From Streptococcus hyointestinalis (GTDB taxonomy: Bacteria > Bacillota > Bacilli > Lactobacillales > Streptococcaceae), in contig NZ_UHFN01000007.1 in the NCBI RefSeq assembly GCF_900459405.1, forward strand, positions 868,001 through 932,000: a DNA stretch of 64,000 bases, read 5' to 3'. The notes under the pieces were generated by a model. It saw nothing but the letters and a program-made list of their open reading frames with translations, was not told the DNA's origin and searched no databases. The position numbers and the translations under genes were made by a program. This document shows positions 1 to 8,094 of the stretch, one piece after another. Each line of letters begins with the position of its first letter. Position 1 is the first letter of the stretch.

Positions 1-529
1 AGCTGTCATTCCAGAAAAATATCTGGACGAGGAAACCAAGTACTTCATCAATCCGACAGGTCGCTTTGTTATCGGAGGACCTCAAGGAGACTCAGGATTG
101 ACCGGTCGCAAGATTATTGTTGATACCTATGGCGGTTATGCCCGTCACGGTGGCGGTGCCTTCTCTGGTAAGGACGCGACCAAGGTAGACCGCTCGGCTT
201 CTTATGCGGCACGCTACATTGCTAAAAATATCGTGGCAGCAGGTCTAGCTAAGAAGGCAGAGGTTCAGCTGGCCTACGCCATTGGTGTGGCTCGTCCAGT
301 ATCAGTGCGTATTGACACTTTTGGAACAAGTACGGTCGCTGAAAGCAAGCTAGAAGCAGCTGTGCGTGAGATTTTTGACCTGCGCCCAGCGGGTATCATC
401 CAGATGTTGGATTTGAAACGCCCTATTTACAAGCAAACGGCAGCCTATGGACACATGGGACGTACAGACATCGACCTCCCATGGGAAAAAGTGGACAAGG
501 TTGAAGCGCTTAAAGCAGCGGTGCAATAA
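1..529 (+). CDS. metK: S-adenosylmethionine synthetase, 3' part (5' end outside window)
   Basis: The open frame runs in from position 2 with no start codon in the window, and about 175 C-terminal residues are present. MetK makes S-adenosylmethionine from methionine and ATP in the cytoplasm. The segment [10 protein letters not shown] followed by TKVDRS is the conserved phosphate/ATP-binding loop of the family, and the end ([14 protein letters not shown]) matches the usual C-terminus. The first ATG-like start lies inside the protein and is not the real start. A perfect hairpin terminator follows directly, so metK is the last gene of its transcript. Confidence 0.96.
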   Translation, partial: AVIPEKYLDEETKYFINPTGRFVIGGPQGDSGLTGRKIIVDTYGGYARHGGGAFSGKDATKVDRSASYAARYIAKNIVAAGLAKKAEVQLAYAIGVARPVSVRIDTFGTSTVAESKLEAAVREIFDLRPAGIIQMLDLKRPIYKQTAAYGHMGRTDIDLPWEKVDKVEALKAAVQ

Positions 530-533
530 AATG

Positions 534-560
534 AAAAGTTCCTGTAAGGGAGCTTTTTAA
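534..560 (+). terminator. Intrinsic terminator after metK
   Basis: A 10-bp stem (534-543 with 548-557, two G-U pairs) closes a GTAA loop and ends in a T run. It lies 5 bases after the metK stop codon. Confidence 0.75.
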
Positions 561-563
561 TCT

Positions 564-932
564 ATGATAGAAAGAAGAATAATGTCAGAAAAAATTCGTG
601 TAACGAGTGAAATCGAGATTACTTTACGTGTGATTGGAGGTAAGTGGAAGCCTTTGATTTTACATTTACTGCAAACTGAGGGAGAAAAACGCTACTCTGA
701 AATTTTACGCTATTTAGAAAAAGCTCCTAAAAAGACGCTAACAGCACAACTAAGAGAACTTGAGATGGATGGTGTCATCAAAAGAACAGTTCTTCCCACA
801 ACCCCTGTCCAAGTTTCCTATGCTGTAACCCCACATGGAGAAACGCTATTTCCCATCTTAGACGCTCTGTGTGAATGGGGGTACGCTAATAGCGATGGAA
901 GATACGAGATGACACATCCTACTTGTAAGTAA
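564..932 (+). CDS. HxlR-family winged-helix transcriptional regulator
   Basis: About 122 residues, the usual size for HxlR/MarR-like regulators. The central part (IGGKWKPLILHLL, then YSEILRYL and LTAQLRELEMDGVIKR) is the HxlR winged helix-turn-helix, ending with the typical VTPHGETLFPILDALCEWG. Cytoplasmic dimeric DNA-binding protein; many relatives sense reactive electrophiles or oxidants through cysteines, and here Cys residues lie near the C-terminus. Two starts are possible: ATG 564 (AGGGAG 12 bases upstream, but inside the metK terminator) or ATG 582 (AAAGAAG 6 bases upstream). I cannot decide; 564 gives the longest frame. Inverted repeats just downstream, in front of the next gene, are plausible operators. 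Confidence 0.85.
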   Translation: MIERRIMSEKIRVTSEIEITLRVIGGKWKPLILHLLQTEGEKRYSEILRYLEKAPKKTLTAQLRELEMDGVIKRTVLPTTPVQVSYAVTPHGETLFPILDALCEWGYANSDGRYEMTHPTCK

Positions 933-937
933 GAGGG

Positions 938-983
938 TACTTTTTAGTAACCTAGGCAATAAAAAGTGCCGTATTGTCACTTT
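938..983 (+). promoter_or_regulatory. Candidate HxlR operator region
   Basis: Two inverted repeats sit between the regulator and the next gene: TACT-TTTT-AGTA (938-949) and AAAGTG...CACTTT (963-968 and 978-983). The second overlaps the -35 box of the downstream promoter. HxlR regulators commonly bind TACT/AGTA-type repeats next to the genes they control; assignment here is by position. Confidence 0.5.
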
Positions 984-1002
984 AAGATAGCCGTGTTATA
1001 CT
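974..1002 (+). promoter_or_regulatory. Sigma-A promoter of the RpiB/LacAB-like gene
   Basis: TTGTCA (974-979) and TATACT (997-1002) are separated by 17 bases and lie 34 bases before the start codon. Confidence 0.75.
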
Positions 1003-1035
1003 AAAACCATCAAAAAAAGGAAAAGAGGTATTTTC

Positions 1036-1518
1036 ATGAAAGCTATTTTAGGAGCAGATCCACTCGGTATCACACTTAAAGACACCTTACTAAGAGAAGG
1101 TGTTGAGGTTTATGATTTGACAGAAGACCGTGAAGTTGATTATTATTCTGTAGGTTTTGAAGTAGGAAAGGCTATTTCAGAAGGTCAGTATGATTATGGA
1201 TTTCTCTTTTGTGGTACAGGTATGGGAGTCAATCTTGTAGCTAATAAATTCAACGGTGTTTATTGCGCTCTTTGCGAAAGCATTGAAACAGCAACTTTAT
1301 CACGTAAGATTAACAATGCGAATATCCTTGCGATGGGTGGTATCGTTGTTACACCTTACATGGCAAAGAAAATGGCACGTGCCTTCATCAGCACTGAGTT
1401 TTCTTACGGTTTTTCAGAAGCAGACCCAGAATTTTTACAATCAGCATATAAAGCTGTTCAAAATCTTGAACCTGACATTTTAACATTTAATCAGGAAAGA
1501 AAAAATAAATCTATATAA
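1036..1518 (+). CDS. RpiB/LacA/LacB-family sugar-phosphate isomerase-like protein
   Basis: 160 residues with the Rossmann-like RpiB/LacAB fold. The signature FLFCGTGMGVNLVANKF (residues 56-72) includes the conserved Cys59 and the GTG phosphate-binding turn. Two histidines that serve ring opening in RpiB are missing: the usual D-H near the N-terminus is D8-P9, and the RQHN motif is RKINN (around residue 91), which is more like LacB. The enzyme is therefore probably a sugar-phosphate isomerase of altered specificity, not housekeeping ribose-5-phosphate isomerase. It stands alone behind its own promoter, next to a candidate HxlR operator, and is followed by a terminator. The substrate cannot be read from the sequence. 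Confidence 0.82.
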   Translation: MKAILGADPLGITLKDTLLREGVEVYDLTEDREVDYYSVGFEVGKAISEGQYDYGFLFCGTGMGVNLVANKFNGVYCALCESIETATLSRKINNANILAMGGIVVTPYMAKKMARAFISTEFSYGFSEADPEFLQSAYKAVQNLEPDILTFNQERKNKSI

Positions 1519-1548
1519 AAGGATTGCTATAAAGGCAATCTTTTTATA
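1517..1548 (+). terminator. Intrinsic terminator
   Basis: An 11-bp stem (1517-1527 with 1534-1544, one G-U) is followed by T-rich sequence and overlaps the preceding stop codon. Confidence 0.8.
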
Positions 1549-1549
1549 T

Positions 1550-1563
1550 AGAAAACGTTTTCT
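1550..1563 (+). promoter_or_regulatory. Palindrome resembling a CcpA cre site
   Basis: AGAAAACGTTTTCT is a perfect 14-bp palindrome close to the catabolite-responsive element consensus. It lies upstream of the promoter of the following transporter gene, so carbon-catabolite control of that gene is likely; the direction of the effect cannot be told. Confidence 0.55.
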
Positions 1564-1574
1564 AGTCAAATAAA

Positions 1575-1603
1575 TTGGTTTCTAGGTAAAAAGCTGTTAG
1601 ACT
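1575..1603 (+). promoter_or_regulatory. Promoter of the OFA-type transporter
   Basis: TTGGTT (1575-1580), a 17-base spacer and TAGACT (1598-1603) precede the gene by about 57 bases. Confidence 0.5.
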
Positions 1604-1659
1604 AAATACGAACGATAAAACAGAAAAATAACAAAACGTTCATATATAAGGAGTTTTTC

Positions 1660-2880
1660 ATGAAGAAAACCAATCGCTATATCGTTGCTATTTCGGGAAT
1701 TGTCCTTCATCTGATGTTGGGGTCAACTTATGCTTGGAGTGTCTACCGCAATCCTATCATGGAAGAGACAGGCTGGAGTGCGTCGTCCGTTGCTTTTGCC
1801 TTTAGTCTAGCTATTTTCTGTCTTGGTTTGTCGGCTGCTTTTATGGGGCGGCTGGTAGAAAAGTTCGGACCACGGGTGACAGGGACCATTTCCGCTGTTC
1901 TCTATGCGCTGGGCAATATCTTGACAGGAGTCGCCATCGATAGACAGGAGTTGTGGTTGCTCTACTTTGCTTACGGCATTTTAGGCGGTTTAGGGCTGGG
2001 TGCTGGCTATATCACACCGGTCTCTACCATTATCAAGTGGTTTCCAGATAAAAGGGGCTTAGCGACAGGTCTTGCCATTATGGGCTTTGGCTTTGCTTCG
2101 CTGTTGACAAGTCCCATTGCTCAAGTCTTGATTGCTGATTTTGGTGTTAGCAAGACCTTCTACATCCTAGGTATTATCTACTTTGTGGTCATGTTTGTCG
2201 TCTCACAGTTTATCAAAAGACCGACCGAAGAAGAGCTTGCCAGTCTGTCTAAAGCAAGCACGACAAAACACTCTACCACACCTGCTGAAAAAGGCATGAC
2301 GGCTAACCAAGCCTTAAAAACAAAGGAATTTTACCTGCTTTGGATTATGCTTTTTATCAATATTTCCTGTGGGCTGGGCTTGATTTCGGCAGCGTCACCT
2401 ATGGCGCAGGACATGACTGGCATGTCAGCAGAAGCAGCGGCTCTTATGGTTGGTATCCTAGGACTCTTTAACGGCTTTGGACGTCTCCTATGGGCAGCTT
2501 TGTCAGACTATATCGGACGTCCTCTGACCTTTACGCTTCTGTTGGTGGTGAGTCTTATCATCTCTGCGCTGCTGTTGGTAGCGCACGTACCAATTATCTT
2601 TATCATTGCCATGTCTCTTGTCATGACTTGCTACGGTGCTGGCTTTTCGCTTTTGCCGGCTTATCTGAGTGATATTTTTGGGACAAGAGAGCTAGCAGCT
2701 ATTCACGGTTTTGCTCTGACGGCTTGGGCAATGGCAGGTTTGGCGGGTCCTATTTTGCTGTCGTCCACCTACGAACTTTTTAACAACTACACCACGACTT
2801 TGCTGGTTTTCATCGTTATCTACCTCATCGCTCTCCTTTTGTCACTTTATCTGACAAGACTTGTCAAAAAGAATACCTAA
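1660..2880 (+). CDS. MFS transporter of the oxalate/formate antiporter (OFA) family
   Basis: 406 residues and twelve predicted membrane segments, the standard length of OFA transporters. The N-terminal LMLGSTYAWSVYRNPI and the following ETGWSASSVAFAFSLAI are typical of the family. The cytoplasmic loop near residues 185-215 is charged and variable. Family members exchange small carboxylates, but most streptococcal members have no proven substrate. The start is ATG 1660 behind AAGGAG. A monocistronic unit: own promoter with a cre-like palindrome upstream, own terminator downstream. Confidence 0.85.
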   Translation: MKKTNRYIVAISGIVLHLMLGSTYAWSVYRNPIMEETGWSASSVAFAFSLAIFCLGLSAAFMGRLVEKFGPRVTGTISAVLYALGNILTGVAIDRQELWLLYFAYGILGGLGLGAGYITPVSTIIKWFPDKRGLATGLAIMGFGFASLLTSPIAQVLIADFGVSKTFYILGIIYFVVMFVVSQFIKRPTEEELASLSKASTTKHSTTPAEKGMTANQALKTKEFYLLWIMLFINISCGLGLISAASPMAQDMTGMSAEAAALMVGILGLFNGFGRLLWAALSDYIGRPLTFTLLLVVSLIISALLLVAHVPIIFIIAMSLVMTCYGAGFSLLPAYLSDIFGTRELAAIHGFALTAWAMAGLAGPILLSSTYELFNNYTTTLLVFIVIYLIALLLSLYLTRLVKKNT

Positions 2881-2883
2881 GAC

Positions 2884-2910
2884 AAAAAGCTGCTTTAGCA
2901 GCTTTTTTTA
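2884..2910 (+). terminator. Intrinsic terminator after the OFA transporter
   Basis: AAAAAGCTGC and GCAGCTTTTT form a 10-bp stem around TTTA, followed by a T run. Confidence 0.9.
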
Positions 2911-3012
2911 TTCTCTTGATTGACAGATTGACAAAATTTCGTAGTAGGAGAAACTAAGGGCAAGTTATTGCTAAAGAGGTAGGCTTGTGGTAATACTCAA
3001 CAAAAATCAAAA

Positions 3013-3519
3013 TCAAACCAACCAAGTATTTTTTAACCATTGTCTACTAACAATTGGTTTTAAAATAGACCAATCTAACTCTCGTATCACTTCTTGAAGC
3101 TTGTTTATCACATCGTCTAGTGTTTTAAAAGCTTTATTCTTAAACCCTCTCTTTCGAATCTCAGCCCAAACTTGTTCAATTGGATTCATTTCAGGAGTAT
3201 AGGGAGGAATAAACTCAAAACCAATATTATGTGGTTTCTCTAAGGTACTTGATTTATGCCAAACGGCATTGTCCATCACTAATAAAATATAATCGTCAGG
3301 ATAAGCTTCAGATAGTTGTTTGAGAAAAACATTCATCCAATCTGTATTGCAGCCCCCAGCGATAATGAAGAAGGACTCTCCTGTATGGGCATCAACAGCG
3401 CCATAGCAATAGCGATACTCACGAATATAGTGGCTATGTACATGCGGTCTCACCCCTTTTGGTGCCCAGGTCTTTCCAATTTTACTAATCCGACCGAAAC
3501 CCGCCTCATCTTGATACAT
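3013..3519 (-). CDS. IS630 transposase, C-terminal DDE part (orfB)
   Basis: 168 residues carrying the catalytic core: the first Asp in MYQDEAGFGR, the second in LLVMDNAVWHK, and the Glu in PPYTPEMNPIEQVWAEIRKR. The frame is open further upstream (FKNSRRYHKVRL), overlapping the end of orfA in another frame, so the two parts are probably joined by a frameshift, programmed or mutational. The family inserts at TA. Confidence 0.85.
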   Translation of the reverse strand: MYQDEAGFGRISKIGKTWAPKGVRPHVHSHYIREYRYCYGAVDAHTGESFFIIAGGCNTDWMNVFLKQLSEAYPDDYILLVMDNAVWHKSSTLEKPHNIGFEFIPPYTPEMNPIEQVWAEIRKRGFKNKAFKTLDDVINKLQEVIRELDWSILKPIVSRQWLKNTWLV

Positions 3520-3544
3520 TAGCCTGACTTTATGATAGCGACGA

Positions 3545-4057
3545 CTATTCTTGAAGCGCTTTCCTGTTTTCGTGAATGAAGATTTTATTTTTAGACGCTA
3601 GAATTGTTTCGGCGTCTGCTTTTTTAGGGTGTTCTGGTCTTGGCGTCACTTTGCGCCAACCATGGCGTTTCAGAAGGGCATAGAATCCTTCCTTGGTCGT
3701 AGGGTGTCCAACCCGTTTCTGATAAGCTTCGTAGAGAGAGTTTATGGTCACAAATTCGCCATTTAGTGAAGTAGTTAACTGTTCTTTTAGAAATGCTTCC
3801 TCTTCTTGAAGGGTTAAATATTGACGGTTTCGTCCACCTCGAGTTTCTTTTATGAGCGCTGAAATGCCATCAAGCTCATACTTGCGTTGTAAGGACCAGA
3901 TTGTATACTTTGAATAGCCGATAAGGTTAGTAATTTCCTTATAACTAAGCCCCTCTGCTCTGAACAGGATAACTTGAAGTCGTCTATGAAATGGGGAATA
4001 GGTTTTATCTTTCAAATAAGTTTTTAATTCGTTCGTTTGTTCGATAGTAAGTTTCAT
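3545..4057 (-). CDS. IS630 transposase, N-terminal helix-turn-helix part (orfA)
   Basis: 170 residues. The first half is a paired helix-turn-helix (GLSYKEITNLIGYSKYTIW) with RGGRNR and a second HTH that bind the element ends. The ATG at 4057 lies just inside the right end. The reading frame stops at KALQE, where the catalytic part continues in a different frame. TATAAT on the minus strand close to the right end can serve as its promoter. Confidence 0.85.
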   Translation of the reverse strand: MKLTIEQTNELKTYLKDKTYSPFHRRLQVILFRAEGLSYKEITNLIGYSKYTIWSLQRKYELDGISALIKETRGGRNRQYLTLQEEEAFLKEQLTTSLNGEFVTINSLYEAYQKRVGHPTTKEGFYALLKRHGWRKVTPRPEHPKKADAETILASKNKIFIHENRKALQE

Positions 4058-4139
4058 AAATCTATTATACGTTAGTTTTTGTTTTTTGAACAGTATAAAA
4101 TGAAAAGGTTGAATTCATGTATAAGAAAGATTGGACAGT

Positions 4140-5402
4140 ATGCGAAAAATTGTAATTGAAGGTGGCAAGTCTCTAAAGGGTGAAGTGGTGATTTCGGGCG
4201 CTAAAAACAGCGTCGTTGCCCTTATTCCAGCCATTATCCTAGCAGATGATGTCGTGACATTAGACGGTGTACCTGCCATTTCTGATGTGGAAAATCTCAT
4301 TGGTATTTTGCTAGATATGGGTGTTCATGTGGAGCGTTGTGGGACAAGTCTCACCATTGACCCAAGAGGGCTCAAAGATATGCCCTTGCCCTTTTCAAAA
4401 GTGACAAATCTCAGAGCGTCTTATTATTTTTACAGTAGCCTTTTAGCTAAGTTTGGGCGTGCGATTGTAGGGCTTCCTGGTGGGTGCGACCTTGGTCCAC
4501 GTCCTATTGTCCTGCATTTAAAAGCTTTTGAGGCTATGGGAGCGCAAGTGTCCTATGAGGGTGAGGTCATGCGCATTGCTGTTCCAGAAGGTGAGGAATT
4601 GCACGGAGCGCATATTTATATGGATACTGTTTCTGTTGGTGCGACCATCAACACCATGATTGCAGCCAGCAAGGCAAAAGGGCGCACAGTTATTGAAAAT
4701 GCCGCCCGTGAGCCTGAAATCATTGATGTAGCGACCCTGCTCAATAACATGGGCGCTCACATTCGTGGGGCGGGGACAGATACCATCACTATCGTAGGTG
4801 TCGAGGAGCTGCACGGTACACGTCATCAGGTCATTCCAGACCGTATCGAGGCAGGGACTTATATCGCTCTTGCGGCAGCTATTGGCGAGGGTGTGCGTGT
4901 GAGTAATGTCCTCTACGAACACTTGGAGTCCTTTATCGCTAAGCTTGAGGAGATGGGCGTTCGGATGACCGTCGAGGAGGACGCTATCTTTGTTGAAAAG
5001 CAAGACAGTTTGCGTGGTGTTTCTGTGACAACAGCACCTTATCCAGGTTTTGCGACAGATTTGCAGCAACCGCTCACTCCGCTTTTACTAAAAGCTGATG
5101 GGCGTTCACAGGTGATTGATACCATTTACGAAAAAAGGGTCAATCATGTGCCAGAGCTCGCTCGAATGGGAGCGGACATCAGTCTTGTTGGCGGTCGTAT
5201 CGTAGCGCATGGACCAAATGAGCTGACAGGGACCCAGGTTGTTGCGTCTGATTTACGAGCTGGTGCTGCCTTGGTTATTGCCGGCTTGATGGCAAAAGGC
5301 AAGACAGAGATTACCCATATCGAGTACATCCTGCGTGGCTATGCCAATATCATTGATAAATTGCGTGCGCTGGGTGCGTCCATTACCATCGTTGATGAAT
5401 AA
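4140..5402 (+). CDS. murA: UDP-N-acetylglucosamine 1-carboxyvinyltransferase (MurA family)
   Basis: 420 residues from ATG 4140. It transfers enolpyruvate from phosphoenolpyruvate to UDP-GlcNAc, the first committed step of peptidoglycan synthesis. Visible features are Lys22 (SGAKNS), the flexible loop with the fosfomycin-reactive Cys116 ([12 protein letters not shown]), and the C-terminal [11 protein letters not shown] domain. Streptococci carry two MurA paralogues; the sequence alone does not tell me whether this is murA1 or the murZ/murA2 type. The longer frame from TTG 4131 is less likely. The ribosome binding site is weak. The upstream region has been replaced by an IS630 end, so expression may differ from other strains. 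Confidence 0.93.
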   Translation: MRKIVIEGGKSLKGEVVISGAKNSVVALIPAIILADDVVTLDGVPAISDVENLIGILLDMGVHVERCGTSLTIDPRGLKDMPLPFSKVTNLRASYYFYSSLLAKFGRAIVGLPGGCDLGPRPIVLHLKAFEAMGAQVSYEGEVMRIAVPEGEELHGAHIYMDTVSVGATINTMIAASKAKGRTVIENAAREPEIIDVATLLNNMGAHIRGAGTDTITIVGVEELHGTRHQVIPDRIEAGTYIALAAAIGEGVRVSNVLYEHLESFIAKLEEMGVRMTVEEDAIFVEKQDSLRGVSVTTAPYPGFATDLQQPLTPLLLKADGRSQVIDTIYEKRVNHVPELARMGADISLVGGRIVAHGPNELTGTQVVASDLRAGAALVIAGLMAKGKTEITHIEYILRGYANIIDKLRALGASITIVDE

Positions 5403-5406
5403 GAGC

Positions 5407-5439
5407 AAAAAGTGGTGAAAGAGACTTTCATCGCTTTTT
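5407..5439 (+). terminator. Intrinsic terminator after murA
   Basis: A 15-bp stem with two wobble pairs (5407-5421 with 5425-5439), AGA loop and T run, starting 5 bases after the stop codon. Confidence 0.9.
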
Positions 5440-5475
5440 ATTGATGACCTTTTAAGGTGCAATTCCTCTTTAGTG

Positions 5476-5484
5476 TGCTATAAT
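5476..5484 (+). promoter_or_regulatory. Extended -10 promoter of relPRS
   Basis: TGCTATAAT is an extended -10 box 32 bases before the relP start; no good -35 is visible. Confidence 0.65.
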
Positions 5485-5515
5485 GGATAGAAAGTAACGA
5501 TAAGAAAGGCAAGTT

Positions 5516-6145
5516 ATGGATACCAGTATTTATGGGGAATACGAACCCTATTTGCAGGAGATTTTAGAGACCTTTAGCCAGCGTATCATGGCTGAAAATA
5601 AAGCTCAAAAGGCAAAAACAGGCTACAAACTCTATGAGCATTTCAATGCTCGCATCAAAGCAGAAGACAGCATGCGTGAAAAGTGCAGGCGAAAAGGTCT
5701 GCCAGAGACAGAGCAATCAGCGCTGAAAGTCATTCGTGACAGCATTGGTCTTCGGATTATCTGTGGTTTTGTGGATGACATTTATAGACTGGTTGAGCTT
5801 ATCAGAAACTATGAGGACTGCAAGATTGTCACTGAAAAGGACTATATCTTACATGCCAAGCCAAATGGCTATCGCTCGTATCACTTGATTTTAGAGATTG
5901 AGACGGATAAACCAGATTGTGAGGGCAATCAGCCAGGGCGCTATTTCATCGAGATTCAACTGCGCACGATTGCGCAGGATTCTTGGGCGAGCTTAGAGCA
6001 TCAGATGAAGTACAAGCACGAGATTAAAAATCCCGAGAGGATCGTGCGTGAGCTCAAGCGCTGCGCTGATGAGATGGCGTCGGTTGATTTGACCATGCAG
6101 ACTATTAGACAGCTTATCGTGGAGAGTAGTAAGGAAGAAGAGTAA
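5516..6145 (+). CDS. relP: Small alarmone synthetase (GTP pyrophosphokinase) RelP
   Basis: 209 residues containing only the (p)ppGpp synthetase domain, without the hydrolase, TGS or ACT domains of long RelA/Spo T enzymes. RDSIGLRIICGFVDDIYRLV, PNGYRSYHLI and the IEIQLRTIAQDSWASLEHQM block are the GTP/ATP-binding and catalytic motifs. It makes (p)ppGpp from GTP or GDP and ATP in the cytosol. The gene overlaps the response regulator start by one base and is followed by the sensor kinase, which is the relP-relR-relS operon known from Streptococcus mutans; this context separates it from the RelQ-type synthetase. AAAGG precedes the ATG. Confidence 0.92.
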   Translation: MDTSIYGEYEPYLQEILETFSQRIMAENKAQKAKTGYKLYEHFNARIKAEDSMREKCRRKGLPETEQSALKVIRDSIGLRIICGFVDDIYRLVELIRNYEDCKIVTEKDYILHAKPNGYRSYHLILEIETDKPDCEGNQPGRYFIEIQLRTIAQDSWASLEHQMKYKHEIKNPERIVRELKRCADEMASVDLTMQTIRQLIVESSKEEE

Positions 6146-6825
6146 TGCGGGTATTGATTGCAGAAGATGAAGTGCAGATGGCACGAGTGCTAAGCACTGC
6201 ACTAGCCCATGAGGGCTACAAGGTTGATGTGGCACAAGACGGGCAGAAGGCAGTAGATATGGCAAGCCAAAATGCCTATGACGTTATGGTTATGGATGTC
6301 ATGATGCCAAAGAAAACAGGTATCGAAGCCGTTGAGGAAATCAGACAGTCAGGCAGTCAAGCGCACATCATCATGCTGACGGCAATGTCTGAGATTGATG
6401 ACCGTGTGACAGGGCTAGACGCTGGAGCAGATGACTATCTCACCAAGCCCTTTTCGCTAAAAGAGTTGCTGGCACGCCTGCGTTCAATGGCAAGACGAGT
6501 GGATAGCTTCACGCCTAATATCCTTGAGGTTGGCAGCGTCACACTTAACGTCGGTGAGCAGGAGTTGAGCAGTCAAAACACCATTCGTCTAGCTGGTAAA
6601 GAAGCCAAAATGCTCGAGTTTTTCATGCTCAATGTCGGTAAGACTCTCTCAACAGAGCGTTTGTTTAACCACGTCTGGTCAAATGATGCTGACGGTGTGG
6701 ACAGCGGTTATGTCTTTATGTACGTGTCTTATCTACGTCAGAAGCTGAAATCTGTCGGTGCCAACTTGGACATTATCGGAGATGAGGGGTGTGATTACAC
6801 CCTAGTTGAGGTTTCGCATGAATAG
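6145..6825 (+). CDS. relR: OmpR-family response regulator of the RelRS system
   Basis: 226 residues. The receiver domain (1-115) has the acidic pair E7/D8, the phosphoacceptor Asp51 in VMDVMMP, Thr in LTAMS and Lys in TKPF. The C-terminal winged helix (about 128-222) ends YVSYLRQKLKS...DYTLV. Start ATG 6145 overlaps the relP stop (TAATG). In S. mutans RelRS tunes relP transcription, so this protein probably binds its own operon promoter; that is inference from family knowledge. Confidence 0.9.
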   Translation: MRVLIAEDEVQMARVLSTALAHEGYKVDVAQDGQKAVDMASQNAYDVMVMDVMMPKKTGIEAVEEIRQSGSQAHIIMLTAMSEIDDRVTGLDAGADDYLTKPFSLKELLARLRSMARRVDSFTPNILEVGSVTLNVGEQELSSQNTIRLAGKEAKMLEFFMLNVGKTLSTERLFNHVWSNDADGVDSGYVFMYVSYLRQKLKSVGANLDIIGDEGCDYTLVEVSHE

Positions 6826-8080
6826 GACACTAGCTTTTTTCCGGCTCAATATGTTTCAAAGGCTGCGCTTGCAGTTTATCGCTATCGCAACAGCGGCTGT
6901 CTGTGTTATTTTGGGGACGGTTTTTGGTATTACCACGCTAGTCGTTGACAATCAGAGCAACACTCAAATTAACAATATCCTCACAGTCCTCTCAAACAAT
7001 GGTGGTGAATTTCCAAAGCTCTCTGAAATCAGTCAAGCTCTAGGTGAGCCTGTGACAGAGGACACGCTGAGTCGCTATTCTTATTTCAGTGCAACCTTGT
7101 CTCGAGATAACGAGATAAAATCGCTCAACACCGACCATATCAGAGCTTTGAGTGAGGATGAAGTCGAGAGCTACAGCAATGATATTTTTGACATTGGTGA
7201 TAGCACGGGGCGTCTTCGTATATCGGGTGTGCCCTATGCCTACAAGGTCACCAAGCAAAAAAACAATACCTATCTGCTGGTGGTGCTAGACGTTTCGGTC
7301 TTTACCTCCACGTCTTATCGCCTGCTCAATACCGCTGTCTGGCTGAGTATCGTCTGTCTTGGTTTCTTTGTGGTGGTGATTGTCGTCTTTTCTGGGCGTG
7401 CCATTCGTCCTTTTGTTGACAATTACAAGAAACAGCGACGCTTCATCACCAATGCAGGGCACGAACTCAAAACGCCTCTGGCGATTATCTCTGCCAATAC
7501 TGAGCTTGAAGAGCTCATGAACGGAGAGTCTGAGTGGACCAAGTCCACTAAAGACCAGATTGCCCGCCTGACAGGGCTTATCAATAGCTTAGTCACGCAG
7601 GCAAGGCTAGAAGAGCAGCCAGAGTTGGTACTAAAAGATTTGGATTTTTCAGCTATTACAGAGGATGCGGCTGAGGACTTTAAAGGACCTGTCATTCGTG
7701 ACGGCAAGTCCTTTGAGATGTCCATCCAGCCCAATATCCATGTCAAGGCAGAGGAAAAATCCCTCTTTGAGCTAGTGACCTTGCTCGTGGATAATGCCAA
7801 TAAATACTGTGACCCAGAAGGTACAGTCAGTGTGACTCTGACCAAGCCAAAGCGCAGCAGACGTGCTCGCTTGGTAGTCTCAAACACCTATGTGGCTGGG
7901 CGTGATGTGGACTACAGTCGCTTTTTGGAGCGCTTCTATCGAGCGGACGAGTCGCACCATAGCGAGACATCGGGCTACGGTATTGGCTTGTCCATCGCAG
8001 AGAGCATGGTGCGTTTGTTTAAAGGGAGTATCAAGGTCACTTATAAAGACGACACCATTCATTTTATTGTCTTTTTATAG
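6818..8080 (+). CDS. relS: Sensor histidine kinase of the RelRS system
   Basis: 420 residues from ATG 6818, which has GAGG 6 bases upstream and overlaps relR by 8 bases; a TTG at 6806 is a less likely start. Two membrane helices (about 20-43 and 166-190) enclose a roughly 120-residue extracytoplasmic domain. The H box is AGHELKTPLAI with phosphoacceptor His215; the N box is LVDNANKYC and the G2 box is GYGIGLSIAESMV. The usual DNGxG (G1) box is poorly preserved. It would phosphorylate the adjacent regulator; the stimulus cannot be read from the sequence. Confidence 0.9.
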   Translation: MNRTLAFFRLNMFQRLRLQFIAIATAAVCVILGTVFGITTLVVDNQSNTQINNILTVLSNNGGEFPKLSEISQALGEPVTEDTLSRYSYFSATLSRDNEIKSLNTDHIRALSEDEVESYSNDIFDIGDSTGRLRISGVPYAYKVTKQKNNTYLLVVLDVSVFTSTSYRLLNTAVWLSIVCLGFFVVVIVVFSGRAIRPFVDNYKKQRRFITNAGHELKTPLAIISANTELEELMNGESEWTKSTKDQIARLTGLINSLVTQARLEEQPELVLKDLDFSAITEDAAEDFKGPVIRDGKSFEMSIQPNIHVKAEEKSLFELVTLLVDNANKYCDPEGTVSVTLTKPKRSRRARLVVSNTYVAGRDVDYSRFLERFYRADESHHSETSGYGIGLSIAESMVRLFKGSIKVTYKDDTIHFIVFL

Positions 8081-8094
8081 TAAAAGGAGGAGCT

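Larger units (their letters stand above)
2994..4095 (-). mobile_element. IS630-family insertion sequence (copy 1), upstream of murA
   Basis: About 1.1 kb. The ends carry imperfect inverted repeats (CTCAACAAAAATC on the left; CTGTTCAAAAAAC, read inward, on the right), each flanked by TA as expected for IS630, which duplicates a TA target. It holds a two-frame transposase. Removing the element and one TA rejoins TTGCTA (2968-2973), a 17-base spacer and TAATAT, a possible former murA promoter, so the element appears to have landed in its -10 box. Confidence 0.8.
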
